From NCBI GenBank assembly GCA_023653785.1, contig JAMKCH010014213.1, positions 20,746 to 84,745 on the forward strand: 64,000 bases of DNA, given 5' to 3'. How positions within the stretch are numbered: position 1 is the first letter of the stretch; every line of letters starts with the position of its first letter. Position numbers and translations under genes: made by a program. Source of the DNA: Ophioderma brevispina. Taxonomy: Eukaryota; Echinodermata; Ophiuroidea; Amphilepidida; Ophiodermatidae. The notes under the pieces are model-generated. The model was not told the origin of the DNA, searched no databases, and saw only the letters and a program-made list of their open reading frames with translations. This document shows, in pieces, positions 47,756 through 60,103 of the stretch.

Positions 47756-48074
47756 TTTGGAGATGGACAGCTTGGAAGTGCTCAGGACAGCAGGGTGTTG
47801 TTTTGTACGCATAAAAAGCAGGGTATGTTAGGGTGCATGGTTCCAGGTCTCCATATACAGGATACCATCTACAACTAGCTTGGGCTGAATTGGGTAGTAC
47901 CAGATTGCCAGTCATTTCAAGCTGTCCTTTGTCGTGACGGAAGTCTAGCTGTGGGAAGCATAGTACCTATGGTACCGAAGTCCCTACCTCTTTGAGATGG
48001 TTTACCATCTGTTGTGCAGAGAGGTTGATGATTATCTTCCTCATGACGGCCATATAGTCCTTCTTTTTGGCGTT

Positions 48075-48690
48075 TTTAGTGACTAAATGGGTATTAGATC
48101 AACTGATCACTAGACCGGAAATGGGTTGGTTAGGCAAAATGGTTGGTTTAGACCCCTAAATGGTTATGAGACCAAATGGTAAGAGAAGAATCCCTCTTTA
48201 TCTCGAAAGGGGTTTTTTAGACAAAGGGGTTTAGACTAAATGTCATTGGTAATAATTGCCCAACTGATCATAGACGAAAATGGGTTTAGACAAAATGGGT
48301 TAGACTAAATGTTTATTAGACCAACTGGTCATTAGACGAAATGGGTTAGACGAAAAGGGTTTAGACTAAATGGAATTAGCCAAACGGATCATTAGACGAA
48401 ATGGGGTGTTTAGACAAAATGGGTTTTTAGACTAACTGGTTATTATACCAACTGTTTATTAGACTAATGGGGGGTTTGGAGAACTCAAAGGATAAGGGAC
48501 TAAGTGGAAATTTAGGGACCATTGGTATTAGTCCGAAAGTTTTAGAACAAAATGGCAATTAGCCATCGGTTATGAAGATTCAAGTGACAAGATAGTGGTA
48601 TAGCGCCTAAGTGGCAATTTTTAGACCATCTGATTTTAAGACGAAAAACGTTTTTAGACCAAAGTGGTTCTTACGACGAAATGGAATTAG
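48075..48690. repeat. Right minisatellite arm (inverted)
   Basis: An imperfect array of GACGAAATGGGTTTA, AGACTAAATGG and ATTAGACCAACTGGTC units, the reverse complement of the 44.2-kb array. Confidence 0.8.
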
Positions 48691-48694
48691 AGAG

Positions 48695-49390
48695 AGTGAT
48701 GATAGACCGCTGGACACAGTAATCACGAGACAAGAGAACCATATGGTGCCTTCTATCCCTCCATTGAGTTTCTAGCATGCTCTCGACATTTATCTGTACT
48801 GCCAGTACCACATAAAATGGTGAAGGCTGTGGAAAACAAGCACCTGCTGCATAAAAACAGGTGTAAAAAGAATCACATTACGTCGGCAGACAGAGATTGC
48901 GCTCTCGTCGAACTGGATAAAACTTCAGATCCCTAATGCAAACATCCTACAGACATGGAACCACTGCCTGGCTAGATACTCCAAAGACAGGGACTATTCA
49001 CTATCAAACCTATGACAGGAAAAAAAAAAACTCCCACAATGTAGCAATTCTCCCCGTAAGGAATGGGTCACCTTGAACAGGATTCGGCACAGGGGAAGGT
49101 CGGTCGTTTTCAACAGCAATATGCACGATGGGGGCTGCGTCCATCTCAAACCTGCTAATGTGGATCTCCATGACAGACGCAGGCCCATCTCAACGACCGG
49201 TGCGAAAATAAGATTCTCAAACCCCAACCACACACAGTGAGAGCTCCACGAAACTTGAAGCGGCTGCCTCATACGAAAGAAGAAGACCCCGTAGCGGGGG
49301 AGGAAAAAAAAAAATGGGCTTGGGGGATGGCAGTGGGCACCCCCAGATAATTTTGGTGGGGGGCTCGAATACTCTCTTACCTCCACATCC
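48695..49390 (+). mobile_element. Non-LTR retrotransposon D, C-terminal part (right of insertion)
   Basis: Immediately after the array the + strand resumes RT-like text (LDTVITR...; PPLSF..ALS), followed by a C-terminal region. That region includes WVTLNRIRHRGRS and, in another frame, ARWGLRPSQTC with a Cys-Gly pair, the pattern of LINE C-termini. Frames are broken. It fits directly onto the fragment ending at about 44185. Confidence 0.6.
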
Positions 49391-52000
49391 CAATAATATT
49401 AAAACTTGTTAACCAAAAACCAATCCAACAGCTCCCCTTCCAACGCACACAACTACCACAATGAGTCGGCCCTAGTCAATGCGGGTCCCAAGACCAACAG
49501 TTCCTAGCATGGTTGAAGCATAAATCTACGAATACGCCATAAGTTATGAATATGGTAAATTTGATACTTTTACAGGGTAGCACCAATTGAATTGGACCTG
49601 GAAGACTATGGTGGAATTCAAAGTTAACTTAAGGGAGTCTTTACAGCACAAACACAGAGGCAGGAACAGGGGTCGTCACCCAGATCTAACCCGTATGAAG
49701 GCAGATTTTTCAAACACCAAGGTGGAAAAGGGATTAATTATATCTTTTCTTGATATCTGGAGCATGTTTTGGGCATCCAGATGTTATTGTCTCAGGGAAA
49801 TCCCGCAGACATACAGCTTTGAAAGTTTTCAAAGAGTATTATCAATCACCTGGACTCTTTGGATTAAACTCACAGGAAAAGCCATGAGTATTCATCAGCC
49901 AATCCCAGTGTGAAAATAAAACATTATGATTCCTAATAATGTCACCCACTGGGTGAGGAGGTATACTTAAATTGTAACTTGCGGGCCTACAAAAGGAGCC
50001 CTTAAAAACAGAGTAGTAATTGAAAACAAACTATGCTGATTGGACATTCATGGTGACCATCACTTGGGGGGAGGATACGGTCGAGTTCAGTATGTAAGAT
50101 ATGATATCAACCAGGCAAGAGGCCTATGATCCCAAAACTGGTTTGTTTCAATCATTTACATCAAAATACATGGTCAATGGTTACCAAAGGCCAGCACGCA
50201 CGTCAAGCACATACAGAGCGTAAGACAGCCTTGGAAGGATTGTAATTTCTAACCTGGAGAAGGGTGTGGGAGTCACAGTGGACTGGGAGCTGTATGCAGC
50301 TTAAAACCGGTCTCACCTACGATCTGATTCGCCCAATTTACATACTGATCTCGTGATGCGGCATTCTCAACATTTTGGCATGAATTTGTATTGGCAACTG
50401 GCCTATAGCTGCTTAAAGGAATCATGATTTCCAAGATTTATTCTTAAGTACAGGATAATGATAGAATGTTCAAAGTGTGAGGAAATATGCCTGACAAAAG
50501 AGAGAAAATGTTTAATATCCTGTGAAGCTAGGTAATAAAACCTTTCAGTCTGTTTAATGAACCAAGAATGACGTGTGTTCCAGTTGAGTCCTGCTTGTGT
50601 CTGTATGGTGTAAGGTCAAAGGTTATGTACTAATTAATATGCTAATGCATACAAAATGTTTTCGTCATATAATACAGAAAACCTATTCCTATCTCCTCCT
50701 TACCTTAAGCTATGAAGTTCAAATTTCCTTATATTGATTAGTTTATGCCACGGACGTACCATACGCTTCCTATAAAATAATTGTTATTACGTTTTCAAAT
50801 GCCCTGAATTTTGTATCATTTGCGTAATTTTCGGGATTTTTTTTTTAATTTGCAATTTCTTAATTTTTATTTTTTTATGGACATAAACTAAAAAAATATT
50901 TGGAATTTCTTGCATAGATAAAAAACTCGCCATTTAATTTCACATGAAATGGCTAAGGTCAGACGGACAGAGCCGGTCATGGGTACAAAAAGAACCAAAA
51001 GCTGATCAAAGACATGAGTCGCCCAGAACAAAGGTAATGCCTCACCGGACTAAAAAAAGATGTAGAAGACTGTGGTCAGCTTTACACGGAGTTTGAAAAC
51101 AAGGGTAGTGGTTGAATTGGGGGTCTGTCATGCAGCGATACCTCCTGGAAGAAGACTTTTGTATGTCTGGACTCCAGAGCTGCTTGCTGTCCTTCACATC
51201 AACCGGCATTCATGATCAACTTCCATCCCTTGCCAACCTGAAGCTGTTTGGGCAAGACCAATCTAGGACCTCTGCAGTAGTGTCATCATCGTCATTGCTA
51301 CTGTTCCCCTCATCCTTAATGGTTGTAGCTACTCATTAAGCGAGCGTAAGATACAACGGCGCCATGACCAAACACTAAAGCAATCTCTCCACAGGTATGG
51401 CACCGTACGTCGTAGAAGGCAAACAAGAAAAAAAATCATCACAACCTGAGATCTGAACTCCATCTCTACATAGCCTTTCGCGCAGCTGATGGTACAACCT
51501 ATCGAAGTCCCAGTCTTACCAATGCCTAAGACAGAGCCAACCAACGTTCTGAAGAAAGCCAATGACTGGATATTCTGATGGATGAGGAACACAGAGCTGA
51601 AATTGTTTCCCTCCAGAATACTGAGACAGCTAAGAGACCAGATCATCCCCATATGATCACCAAATCAAATGACGGTGATCAATCATAGAGCTTGAAACGT
51701 CCCTATGGATGAGAACCTATCCAATGGCATATGCTAGAAATAAGTGCAAATACCAGATCTGGAGCTGACTGGAAAACAGAAGGATGGTTATACATAATAC
51801 TTTCCAATAGAATAGGAAACAGGGGTTCTACAATACATCAGTCACAATGCCTAGCATCCGGGGGGCATTCCTAAGGAAAGAGGAAGGCTTAACTGATACA
51901 GCAGCCAAAATTTGCAGCGCAAGAGCGATCTAATGTGCATGTTGCTCAGCAGAAGCTCAAAGGCATTCACACAGATATGGTTAGCTACAAGCAACTCCAG
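49391..52000. other. Non-coding DNA, possibly 5' part of the Gypsy element
   Basis: No gene is recognised. A gag region or 5' LTR of the downstream Ty3/Gypsy element is expected in this stretch, but I could not see a match to the LTR text at 55.3 kb. Open frames at 49587-49913 (+) and 51112-51339 (+) have no clear domain. Confidence 0.25.
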
Positions 52001-52004
52001 GCAG

Positions 52005-55000
52005 TGGAATGGTTGACGCTCACAAAACCATGTTTAACCTTCCAACTCTGGTCCAAAGCCAGAGACCTCAGAACCCACGAATCTATACAAAGAGAATACT
52101 GCATAAGGTGAATCTTTCCCTACTAAATCACTTTCACCGAGAGAGATATTCCAGGGGTGCTTATCTTAAAACGGATATAAGTAGGCTCCGATGTGACATC
52201 GCTGGTGTTCTACTACCAATTAACTATTACGCACGAGAACCCAGGTGGATACCTGTGACTACTAGGAAAGACTGGTTGGCTGGTAGGACAGTACCACATT
52301 ACTACTGGAAAGACAGTGGACAGAAAAAGATTGCTGTCAACCGGGGAAACATCCGGGTTGTACCAATAGATTCACAACCTGTGCTAGGATGGAAAGCCCT
52401 TTTATAAACCCCGCTGATCAAAAAGCAATTTGGAACATCGAGCATTAAATCTCCATCAACCCCGTGTACAAGCCACTTTAATAGAATTCGGCGATGCATT
52501 CAAGGGCCTAGGATTGTCTCCCTGGGGAATACAAGATAAACATTGACAGATGTTGTACCGGTAAAACATCCTGCCGCAAGTTACCCTTTCCCATGAGATA
52601 ATTTGAAAGAGTGCTTGATAAAATGGAGAAATAATGAGTGTAAATCACCAAAAATCCAGGAACCCATCAATTAGGTACATTCTTCTGAAAAGTTGTGAAG
52701 AAAGATAGCAACCTGTAGAATTTGCATGGACAACAGAGACCTGAACAAAGCGTAAAGAGAAGATCAATCACGCTACCGTCACGAGAAGAAATGAATGGCG
52801 CATTCTCTACTTCTCTAATGCGAGTCTTCACAAAGTTTGGATGCTTACTCAGGCTTCTGGCAGAAAAAGTTATATGACGACAGCTCTAAACTGTGTCACA
52901 TTTATAACACCATTTTCGAGGTACACGTTTTTAGGACTACCCTTTGGGTGGTTGATGGCCCCAGAAGCCATTCCATCGCATCCACTGCATTTCAAACATT
53001 GAAAGGAATAGACACCTATGGTGGACGATATAATTGTGTGGGGTGCAACAAGGAGAATAACATGAGAGCGTCTAAGCAAAGTGACTAGAGAAGGCCAGAC
53101 GACAACGAAGCGTAAATCTCAAACTGAATCTGACAAGTGTGAATTCGGACAAAACCAGCTGAACATATCTTGGAGACGTTGAGTAATGAAGGGATCAACC
53201 TGTCCGAAAAGGACTGAAGCAATTAGCATGCCACGTCAGAGTGAAAGGCAGTATATCAAAGATTATGGGTATGGTGAACTACAACAATAAGTTCATACAA
53301 GATTGTATCTACCAGATCGGCACCACTCCGAGCACTGGAGAGAAGATGAATGCATGGTCGTGGGTCATGAACAAGAGTCGGTATGAAACGGACTTGAGAA
53401 CAGCTATGACATCGAAACAGTCCTGAAGTTCTATGAGCCACAGAGCGATGCCCCCAGACATGCTTCAGAAACATGAGGATGGTTGGGGCACAGTGTTATG
53501 CATCCAAGACCACGCCGGGACGCCGAGACACGCGAAGCTCAAATTGAAAAAGACTGCTTAGCCTTATGCGTCGTTGCGAAAGATTCCACCAATACGTGTA
53601 TGGAATGGACTGAGAATGACCAAAGCCTCTACATTCACATCTTCAAGAAACCAACTGCAGAAGTTCCACCTACGCGTATTAGTCTTCAGAAGTATGACTT
53701 CGACCTAGAATACACTCCAGGGAAGAGCCTTACCAGCCAGAATCCACAATGTAGTTGTCCATGACGGACGAAATGGAAGGCCTTTGTGAACACAATTCTA
53801 ACGTCACTACCAGTAGCCACAACCAGATAGCAGAGATCAAAGAAGGAGAAAGAACACTGAAAGATCCTAACATAGTAAAGCTCACCGATGTGATCATGAC
53901 AAGATGGCCAGATAAAACGCTGCCATGAGAATTGCTGAACTGAATATTGAAATTCAAAGAAGAAGAGCTGATTGTAGTTGGCAACATTATTTTCAAAGGA
54001 ACCGAATTGTTATCCCTATCCTTCTCCAGAAGGACATTGCTACAGGAGAAAACACAAAGGCACCTTGGCAACGAGGACGTGTAAGCACTACGGGCCAAGA
54101 TTAAGCAGACATCGCAGAAGAAGTCCAACGATGTCCTACTGCATCGCTTATCAGCGTAAACAGCTGAGAAAACTATGCAACCACATGAGCCACCATGGCA
54201 GAACAGTGGGGGGTTAGACCTCATTACTCTAGATAGAAAGACTTACTTGACAGTTGTAGACCATTACTCTCAGTATATTGAAGTCCGCACTGTGAAACAG
54301 CACACAAGCAAGGCAGTTATAAATGTCATGAAAGCAATTTTTGAACGACACGAACTCCCATGAAGTTATCAGTGATAACGGGCCACAATTTTCAAGCAAA
54401 CCAGTTGCAGGAATTCACGAATTGTTGGAATTTCCAAACAAACCCAGCCTCAATGGTAGGCGGAAAACGCAGTGAAGATCATGAAATCCATGATTACGCA
54501 GGTCACAGATATCTACCAATTAGCGTGCAGATCTACAGAAAACACACACTAGAGCATGGAAAGTCTACAGCTGAGATCCTGTTTAACCGGCGTATCAGAT
54601 CCATCTCCCAGTAACCAAGACCCTCCTGGAACCTTGCCCAAACAACGCAAGCTCTCCTCAGAAAAACAAAAGAGTGAGCTGAAGACAGACAGAAAGCAAA
54701 CTATGATAAGACTACAGGTGGGAGATACTGTAGAATCCAAGCAAGTTGATAAAAACTACTAGAAAAAACACTTTGGGAGCAGACAAGGTGTGATTGTGGA
54801 AGTCCTCCCACACAAATCCTACAACGTACAGACTGAAAACCGATGAGTGCTAAGACGCAACCTCCCGACACCTCATGGCTTCGGCAGTTTACCGACAGTG
54901 AGCATATTCAAAGATGACCAACTGCAACTAACCAGTTGGCGGCACCAACACCAGAGGGAATCCATCCAAACCAACCAGCAACACCGCCAGAGGGGAACCG

Positions 55001-55305
55001 TCAACCACCTGCACCAGAAGTCGCGCAGAAGTGCCAGACTTTCCAAACCAAACCCGAAGTACTACAGCGATGAGTTCACCGCTTATGCAGGATTTACATT
55101 AGTACTTCATTGTTTTTGGTGTAGTCAAAAATTGTTGCCTATTTTGTGTAGAAGCTGCATATTGTGGGTTTGTGTGTATTCCCGTAGAGCTTTTCATGCC
55201 TGAATTGATTTTTGTGCTGCTTGGGTTTCAATAGGACCCAAACTGTCCGAAAATGATGGGGTGCAAATTTTTCTAATGATGCCCCCTTCTTCAAGGGGGG
55301 AAATG
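52005..55305 (+). mobile_element. Degenerate Ty3/Gypsy LTR retrotransposon, pol region
   Basis: Domains appear in Ty3/Gypsy order in broken frames. A protease-proximal segment (52009-52407) ends IRVVPIDSQPVLG. RT follows with DAYSGFWQKKLYDDSSKLC (52837 on) and VDDIIVWG in a neighbouring frame near 53018. RNase H comes next, with a tether ending QKYDFDLEYTPGKSL near 53.70 kb. The integrase zinc-binding segment is at about 54.05-54.17 kb, and the core contains LDLITLDRKTYLTVVDHYSQ (54205 on) and the ISDNGPQF equivalent near 54368. A C-terminal LQVGDTVESK lies near 54.72 kb. Stops and frameshifts throughout make it inert. A purine tract (AAGGGGGGAAA) at about 55292-55302 marks the 3' end of the internal region. 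Confidence 0.85.
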
Positions 55306-55445
55306 TGTAGTACAGGGAAAAATTTAAAATCGAGTCAAATTGTGTTTTTAATGTACACTAACGCGGTTCTTCTCCTCATAAGGGTTACAAAAATATATAT
55401 ATTTGCCTAGGTTCCAACCTTTAGTTAAAGCGGTATAGCCCTTGC
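55304..55445 (+). repeat. 3' LTR start of the Gypsy element
   Basis: TGTAGTACAGGGAAAAATTT follows the polypurine tract directly, as an LTR should. The alignable part ends near CCTTTAGTTAAAGCGG. It is mirrored by an inverted copy to the right, so the true LTR end could not be placed. Confidence 0.6.
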
Positions 55446-55649
55446 GCCATCAGGGAATGTTGGTGACCCCCATAGACCAATGTTAGACCCCTTACCGATA
55501 TTTTGCTATGTACATAATTAGCCACCAATTTCAACACTGTAAAATAACACATTTTTGGATCCTGTGAAGACAATACAAACAACGTTTTCACCAGTTTCCA
55601 ACAAAATCTGAGCATTGGGTAAATTTTACCCCGGGATGACCTTGAACCA

Positions 55650-56020
55650 TTATGAGCTATAGCGCTTTAAACTAAAGGTCGGTAAATACTTTTCTCATCC
55701 TTAATAAGGAGACAAACATGTTAATATACTTAAAACACAATTGTTACCGATTTGAATTTTTTCCCTGTCGTACACATTTTCCCCCTTGAGGAATGGGGGA
55801 GCAGTCCGAAAATTTTCACCCCCTCATTTTCTGACTGTCTGTCCCTATTGAATGACAAACAGCAAGAAAACTCAACTTTAGCACAAAAATCGTACGAGTA
55901 CTGTTTCATTGACATACGAAACCCAACACACACACCTAAACAACATAAGGTATCTTTCAACATGACTTCTTACAACATTCGCAGATTTCGCGATATGTGC
56001 CGGTTTACATTAGTGTATTG
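55650..56020 (-). mobile_element. Inverted partial Gypsy 3' end (LTR + polypurine tract + 3' UTR)
   Basis: Read on the minus strand from about 56010: GTGTGTTGGGTTTCG, ATTTTTGTGCT, TTCAATAGGGAC, GAAAATGAGGGGGTG, then the polypurine tract CCTCAAGGGGGAAAATGTG, then TGTACGACAGGGAAAAAATT, GACCTTTAGTTTAAAGCGC. Each matches, in order, the + strand element at 55150-55445. The two LTR-like ends therefore point at each other. Confidence 0.6.
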
Positions 56021-59000
56021 ATCTGTGTGGTATAAGCAACATCCCCAGAATACTATCGCAATGAGTTTAAAAACAACACTCTAATTTAAAGAAGAACGGT
56101 GATTGGTGACTAGCGATTGATTTTTGTTTTTCGAAAGAAACATTTGGATGTCTGCAATGGCAAAATTCATTTTGGCAAGATTTCGTTTGTATCTCACAAT
56201 TTTGGGATTGAATGAATCTGCCTGGCTATGATTTCACTGTGTCATTGCTCGCGCCCGGAGGGCGCGAGCTATAAAGATTACTTTCAGAGAGAACACATGC
56301 GATTTTCCAATGTTGCGAACGAGGCTGAGATATTAACATATTTGAGATGTTTTTTAGATACATACATTTGGGGCATACTGCTCGAGTATAACAATAACAT
56401 CCTGATTTGACCACTATTATGAATAGGATTTCAATGTATTACTCCTTTTGATAACGATAACATATTAATGACTTAATACATGTGATTTGAACAAGGATTG
56501 GTGGCCAGGTTGGTGGCGCTATACCTATCATTGTCTATGGGCTCAGACGATGGCGGCCAAGACTCTTTCAATATAGCAACTCATCAAAACGAACCAAACG
56601 TCACTTTGACTTAACCTTGTACTCTGCAGCTCCGCGACAGTAGAGGTCAAACGCAGAGGTTAGTGAGTGCGTTAGACGTTAGTTAGATGCTGGAGGGTTG
56701 GTTTCTTAGATACTTGGTTGTTTCTTCTTTAAATGTTTCAGTTGTAGTGATATTGACGACGGTTTCAGGTAGACAGTTTCATTCGGGTTTATTGTACATC
56801 CAGCCCCCCCCCCCAACACACCCCCACTCACCCCACACACACCCCCTCAGTGCGGCGCGTTCACATTGGTGTGTTAAACACCAAGGACGTACCAAGTTAC
56901 GCAACGTATTTGGGTTTGATTTTGAACCGTTAAAATGATTGGAACACTACGTGGAAATCACAGACTTTTATACAAGGGCATTGTCATTGAATCGCTATGA
57001 AGCTTTTATTCAAAAGTCACTTTGCACTGGCACATTACATCATTTGGCATTCTTATAATTTAACAGGAAAACGTTGGTAATAGAATTATCACGTGTTTTA
57101 TCGTAAAAATAACAAGTCATCTTCGTAAAATATACGTTTTACTAAATGCAAGCAAACAGTAACTCATTCTTTTCTTTAAATGTAAACAGTTTAACCAAAA
57201 CCAACAAAAACATTTTTGCAATTTTATGCCCTTTTTAATTCAATTGTGTTGTAGAAAAGCCTAAAAATGCCAAAACTTTCAAATTTGGAATATCTTGGCA
57301 ACGGAAGAAGATATCAATGTGAAAAAAAAAATAAAACTTTCATTTTCCAGCACAATAATTTAATATAAAATCACATTTCTAATATACCATGGACCTTCAT
57401 ATTTTTGTATCGTTATAAAGAGCGTACAATAAAATCATACCTGCAATATTACATGAGTGTAAAAAACAGTGGACTTCAAAAGACAAATTTCACAAAACAC
57501 CTTCTTTTACTGTTCGTGGAAATTCAGGATTTATTGGCCAACTGCAACTTGCACGGCTATTCGATATTCACAAAAATAAAGGAAATCTACCAAAAAAAAA
57601 CGTGGCAACGGAAAAAGACCACCAAGTTTTAAAAAGAGTACTAGCCATATAAAGTTAGGTAAATGTAAAGACGAGCACAAGTTATAATTCAAGTGCGTCG
57701 CCCATTGGCAAAACTTGGTCCCATTTCTTCAATACAAAGAAAATGCAACGTCTGAAACTGCTTTCATTTAGGCCAACCTAACAATGCTGGTACACTCTTG
57801 ATGTCTATGTGACTTTCATGGTCTCTAAAAACTGCCCCCCCCCAACATTAGACCGTGGTTATACCGTTTTCCCACCATTAACTTTCATACAGCCCAAATT
57901 TAAATTTTATGTTTCCTTTCTATGGTTCCGATGCAATAATGCCGTGTTGGAAACAGTTGCTCTTCCTGTGAGGCAACCAGAGCAGTGGAAAAACTGGTCT
58001 TCAGTACTCTTATTCCATACCAGGGTGTTCATCCTACAGAAAAAAACTGGACAGAAACAGCTGCATGTCCTTGAAACTTACGTGACTGGAAATCTTTCAC
58101 AGTCGACTGCAGATCCGTCGGAAACACATTTTCAATGAGATTGGGATTTATTCCGTATTGAAACAGGCTTGCGACGGATCTGCACTCGACCAGTCTACTG
58201 AATCATTGAACTGAAACCAACAACAAGAAATCAAGCAAGTACACAAAAGCAAACAAGCAAGCAACATCAACTTGAAAAGTATTCAGGTCATGATAATACG
58301 GCCTTTAGACAAGAAATTGGAATACTGATTTCAAACTCAACTGCAATTATACCCTTCAACATTGACAAGAACAAGTGCAGTTGGATTTATTTAAGTCTAA
58401 AAAGGATGGTTTCTTTAATGAAATATTCATGAACGTTCTCAACAAAGGAATTCGGATGGAAGAAAAGCATTTTTTTACATAAAAGTAGATTCATACTACG
58501 TATATATATAATGGGTAAGTACTATGATAACGACATTTTCTTCACATTGGAAATTCCTCACTTACAAATGTAGAACCAAAAAATTAGTGAAAATGTTTTC
58601 GAAATTTTCCAGAATTTGGTCGCTTTTTATTTGTCCAGGAAAGTGGTGTTGTTCCTATGCTATTACATTCGTCGGTTTTGGGCTCGCACTGAATATTTTT
58701 CTCTTGTCGTTGACCAAAACGTTATTAAACTGAATTATGATCACAGTATTTGAGCGTAGACTATTATTCTCAAAGATTGTTGGTGTCTTTCATATTTATA
58801 TATGACTTTTTCAAATAATACCATGTCAATAACAGAATAATAATAAAATTTAATAGGAATTGGATAATGGATATTAACTTCTTCATACTTTTTGGCTCTC
58901 CTCACGAGACATTTGGGACGTTGTTTCTTTTATATTTTTAATGTTATTCTTAATTTCTTCTCTTGTATATTTGTTATTAAAATATTACATATTTCCCACC

Positions 59001-59280
59001 TAAGCTCGAAAGTGATGATTTAAGGCAATATTCACAGTGTACTGTTACCACATCAGATTACCCGTAACGAAATCGCTTTAATTTTAACTCTAATATCCTA
59101 TTTATCAGCTTGCCATACTGAATATGTTTTGTGTTACAAATAAATAAAACATATCAACATCTAGACCCACCCATAGGTTATATGAACTAAACTCTGTAAA
59201 CCATAAATCCAAACCACTTTAACCATAATAAAAACAACAACTTCCTACATAGCATATTATTTGGTCAGAGATACGATATT
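56021..59280. other. Non-coding DNA between Gypsy remnants and bZIP copy 3
   Basis: No gene is recognised. A C/A-rich simple tract lies at about 56800-56860. A 109-codon open frame at 57809-58138 has no domain. Near it, CGACTGCAGATCCGTCGG and CGACGGATCTGCACTCG (about 58102-58190) are inverted copies, hinting at a small foldback. Confidence 0.25.
56247..56269. repeat. Perfect 10-bp GC hairpin
   Basis: GCTCGCGCCC, loop GGA, GGGCGCGAGC: a perfect stem of ten pairs in AT-rich DNA. It could be the core of a MITE. No T-run follows. Confidence 0.5.
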
Positions 59281-59345
59281 AAAGTTTGTTTGTTTGCTTG
59301 CTTGTTTTGTTTGCTGTTTCTTTGTTTGTTCTTTTCTGTTAAAAT
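59281..59345. repeat. GTTT/GCTT microsatellite
   Basis: GTTTGTTTGCTTGCTTG and related words in imperfect repetition. A similar GTTT tract lies at 63676-63712. Confidence 0.6.
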
Positions 59346-59859
59346 ATTATTTCAAGTAAAGTTCTGCAATATACAATTGTTTTTAACAGTAAATTGTTTA
59401 AACTTGTATAAAGAAAACGACCCATGCAAGATAATTATACAGCTTCCTGATATATTGGCATGTTAAAAACGAAATTTATATGTGGACTGGGTTTTACAAC
59501 TCGGTAAAATCCCAACAGACGACCTTAAAATAATAACTATAATTTATACATGATCAGTATAACACCCTTTGGCGCACTAAAGGCTTTGTATTCAAAGGTA
59601 ATTTCAAAATCTTCAAATTTGGCAAACCACTCAAAAATTATCTCGTCGGTACTTTAAAAATTTTGATATGTTTCTATCGCTTATGCCGGGGAGGTACGGG
59701 GATTTTCGTCTCGTCGACAGGTGAGAGGTCACCTAGAAATCCCCTTTCCAATATGTTTAACGTTTGATCCCTAAACGTATTAATCACCGTTATTTTCTTC
59801 GATTTTTTTTGCAGCCACTATACCTCTTCATACCGATTACATTTTTGAAGTTCCCCTCC

Positions 59860-60080
59860 GGTTACGCAATGACATATAAATGTCATCATGCAAGACTCTG
59901 CGCCAGTGTAACCAGGTAGAGTTGTTTCCATTATGTTCTTTTCCAGAGAGAAATTTCTAAACAAACCGACGCCCAAATGATGAATATATGTATAGATGAA
60001 CTGGATGGAGCAATAGTTTATAATTAAATTGAAGACTATATATATAGGGACGTACCACTGATCATACACTTTTCAGTCTG
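59860..60080 (+). promoter_or_regulatory. Core promoter of bZIP copy 3 (TATA + initiator)
   Basis: TATATATATA at 60037-60046 is followed by TCAGTC at 60073-60078, a match to the animal initiator consensus with its A at 60075, giving about 30 bp between the downstream part of the TATA box and the start. A transcript from 60075 has a 29-nt leader before the ATG at 60104. About 205 bp upstream, TTACGCAAT (59862-59870) matches a C/EBP-ATF composite site, as might be expected for a stress-type bZIP gene. Its use is inferred only. Confidence 0.55.
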
Positions 60081-60103
60081 TGATAAATTTTTCTACAAAT
60101 AGA

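Larger units (their letters stand above)
44190..48690. mobile_element. ~4.5-kb TU/FB-like foldback transposon with minisatellite arms
   Basis: The left arm (about 44200-44745) is an irregular tandem array of ~15-17 bp units such as TCTAATGCCATTTCG and TCTAATCACCAGATTG. The right arm (about 48075-48690) is the same family reversed (GACGAAATGGGTTTAGAC, ATTAGACCAACTGG). Long inverted repeats built of short tandem repeats are known from Drosophila FB and sea urchin TU foldback elements. No transposase is recognised in the 3.3-kb interior, which holds a SINE, simple repeats and a degenerate ~40-bp repeat. The arms divide one LINE reading, so the whole block is an insertion. Confidence 0.65.

Noticed and set aside
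49587..49913. 108-codon open frame considered as gag of the Gypsy element
   Set aside because: No zinc knuckle (C-x2-C-x4-H-x4-C) and no clear gag-like content, so it was not assigned.
57809..58138. 109-codon open frame
   Set aside because: No domain, and it overlaps an inverted-repeat pair; no sign of a gene around it.
60080..60103. Upstream GTG start extending copy 3 by eight residues
   Set aside because: It would lie only five bases after the predicted transcription start; the ATG at 60104 has a matching start in copy 1.
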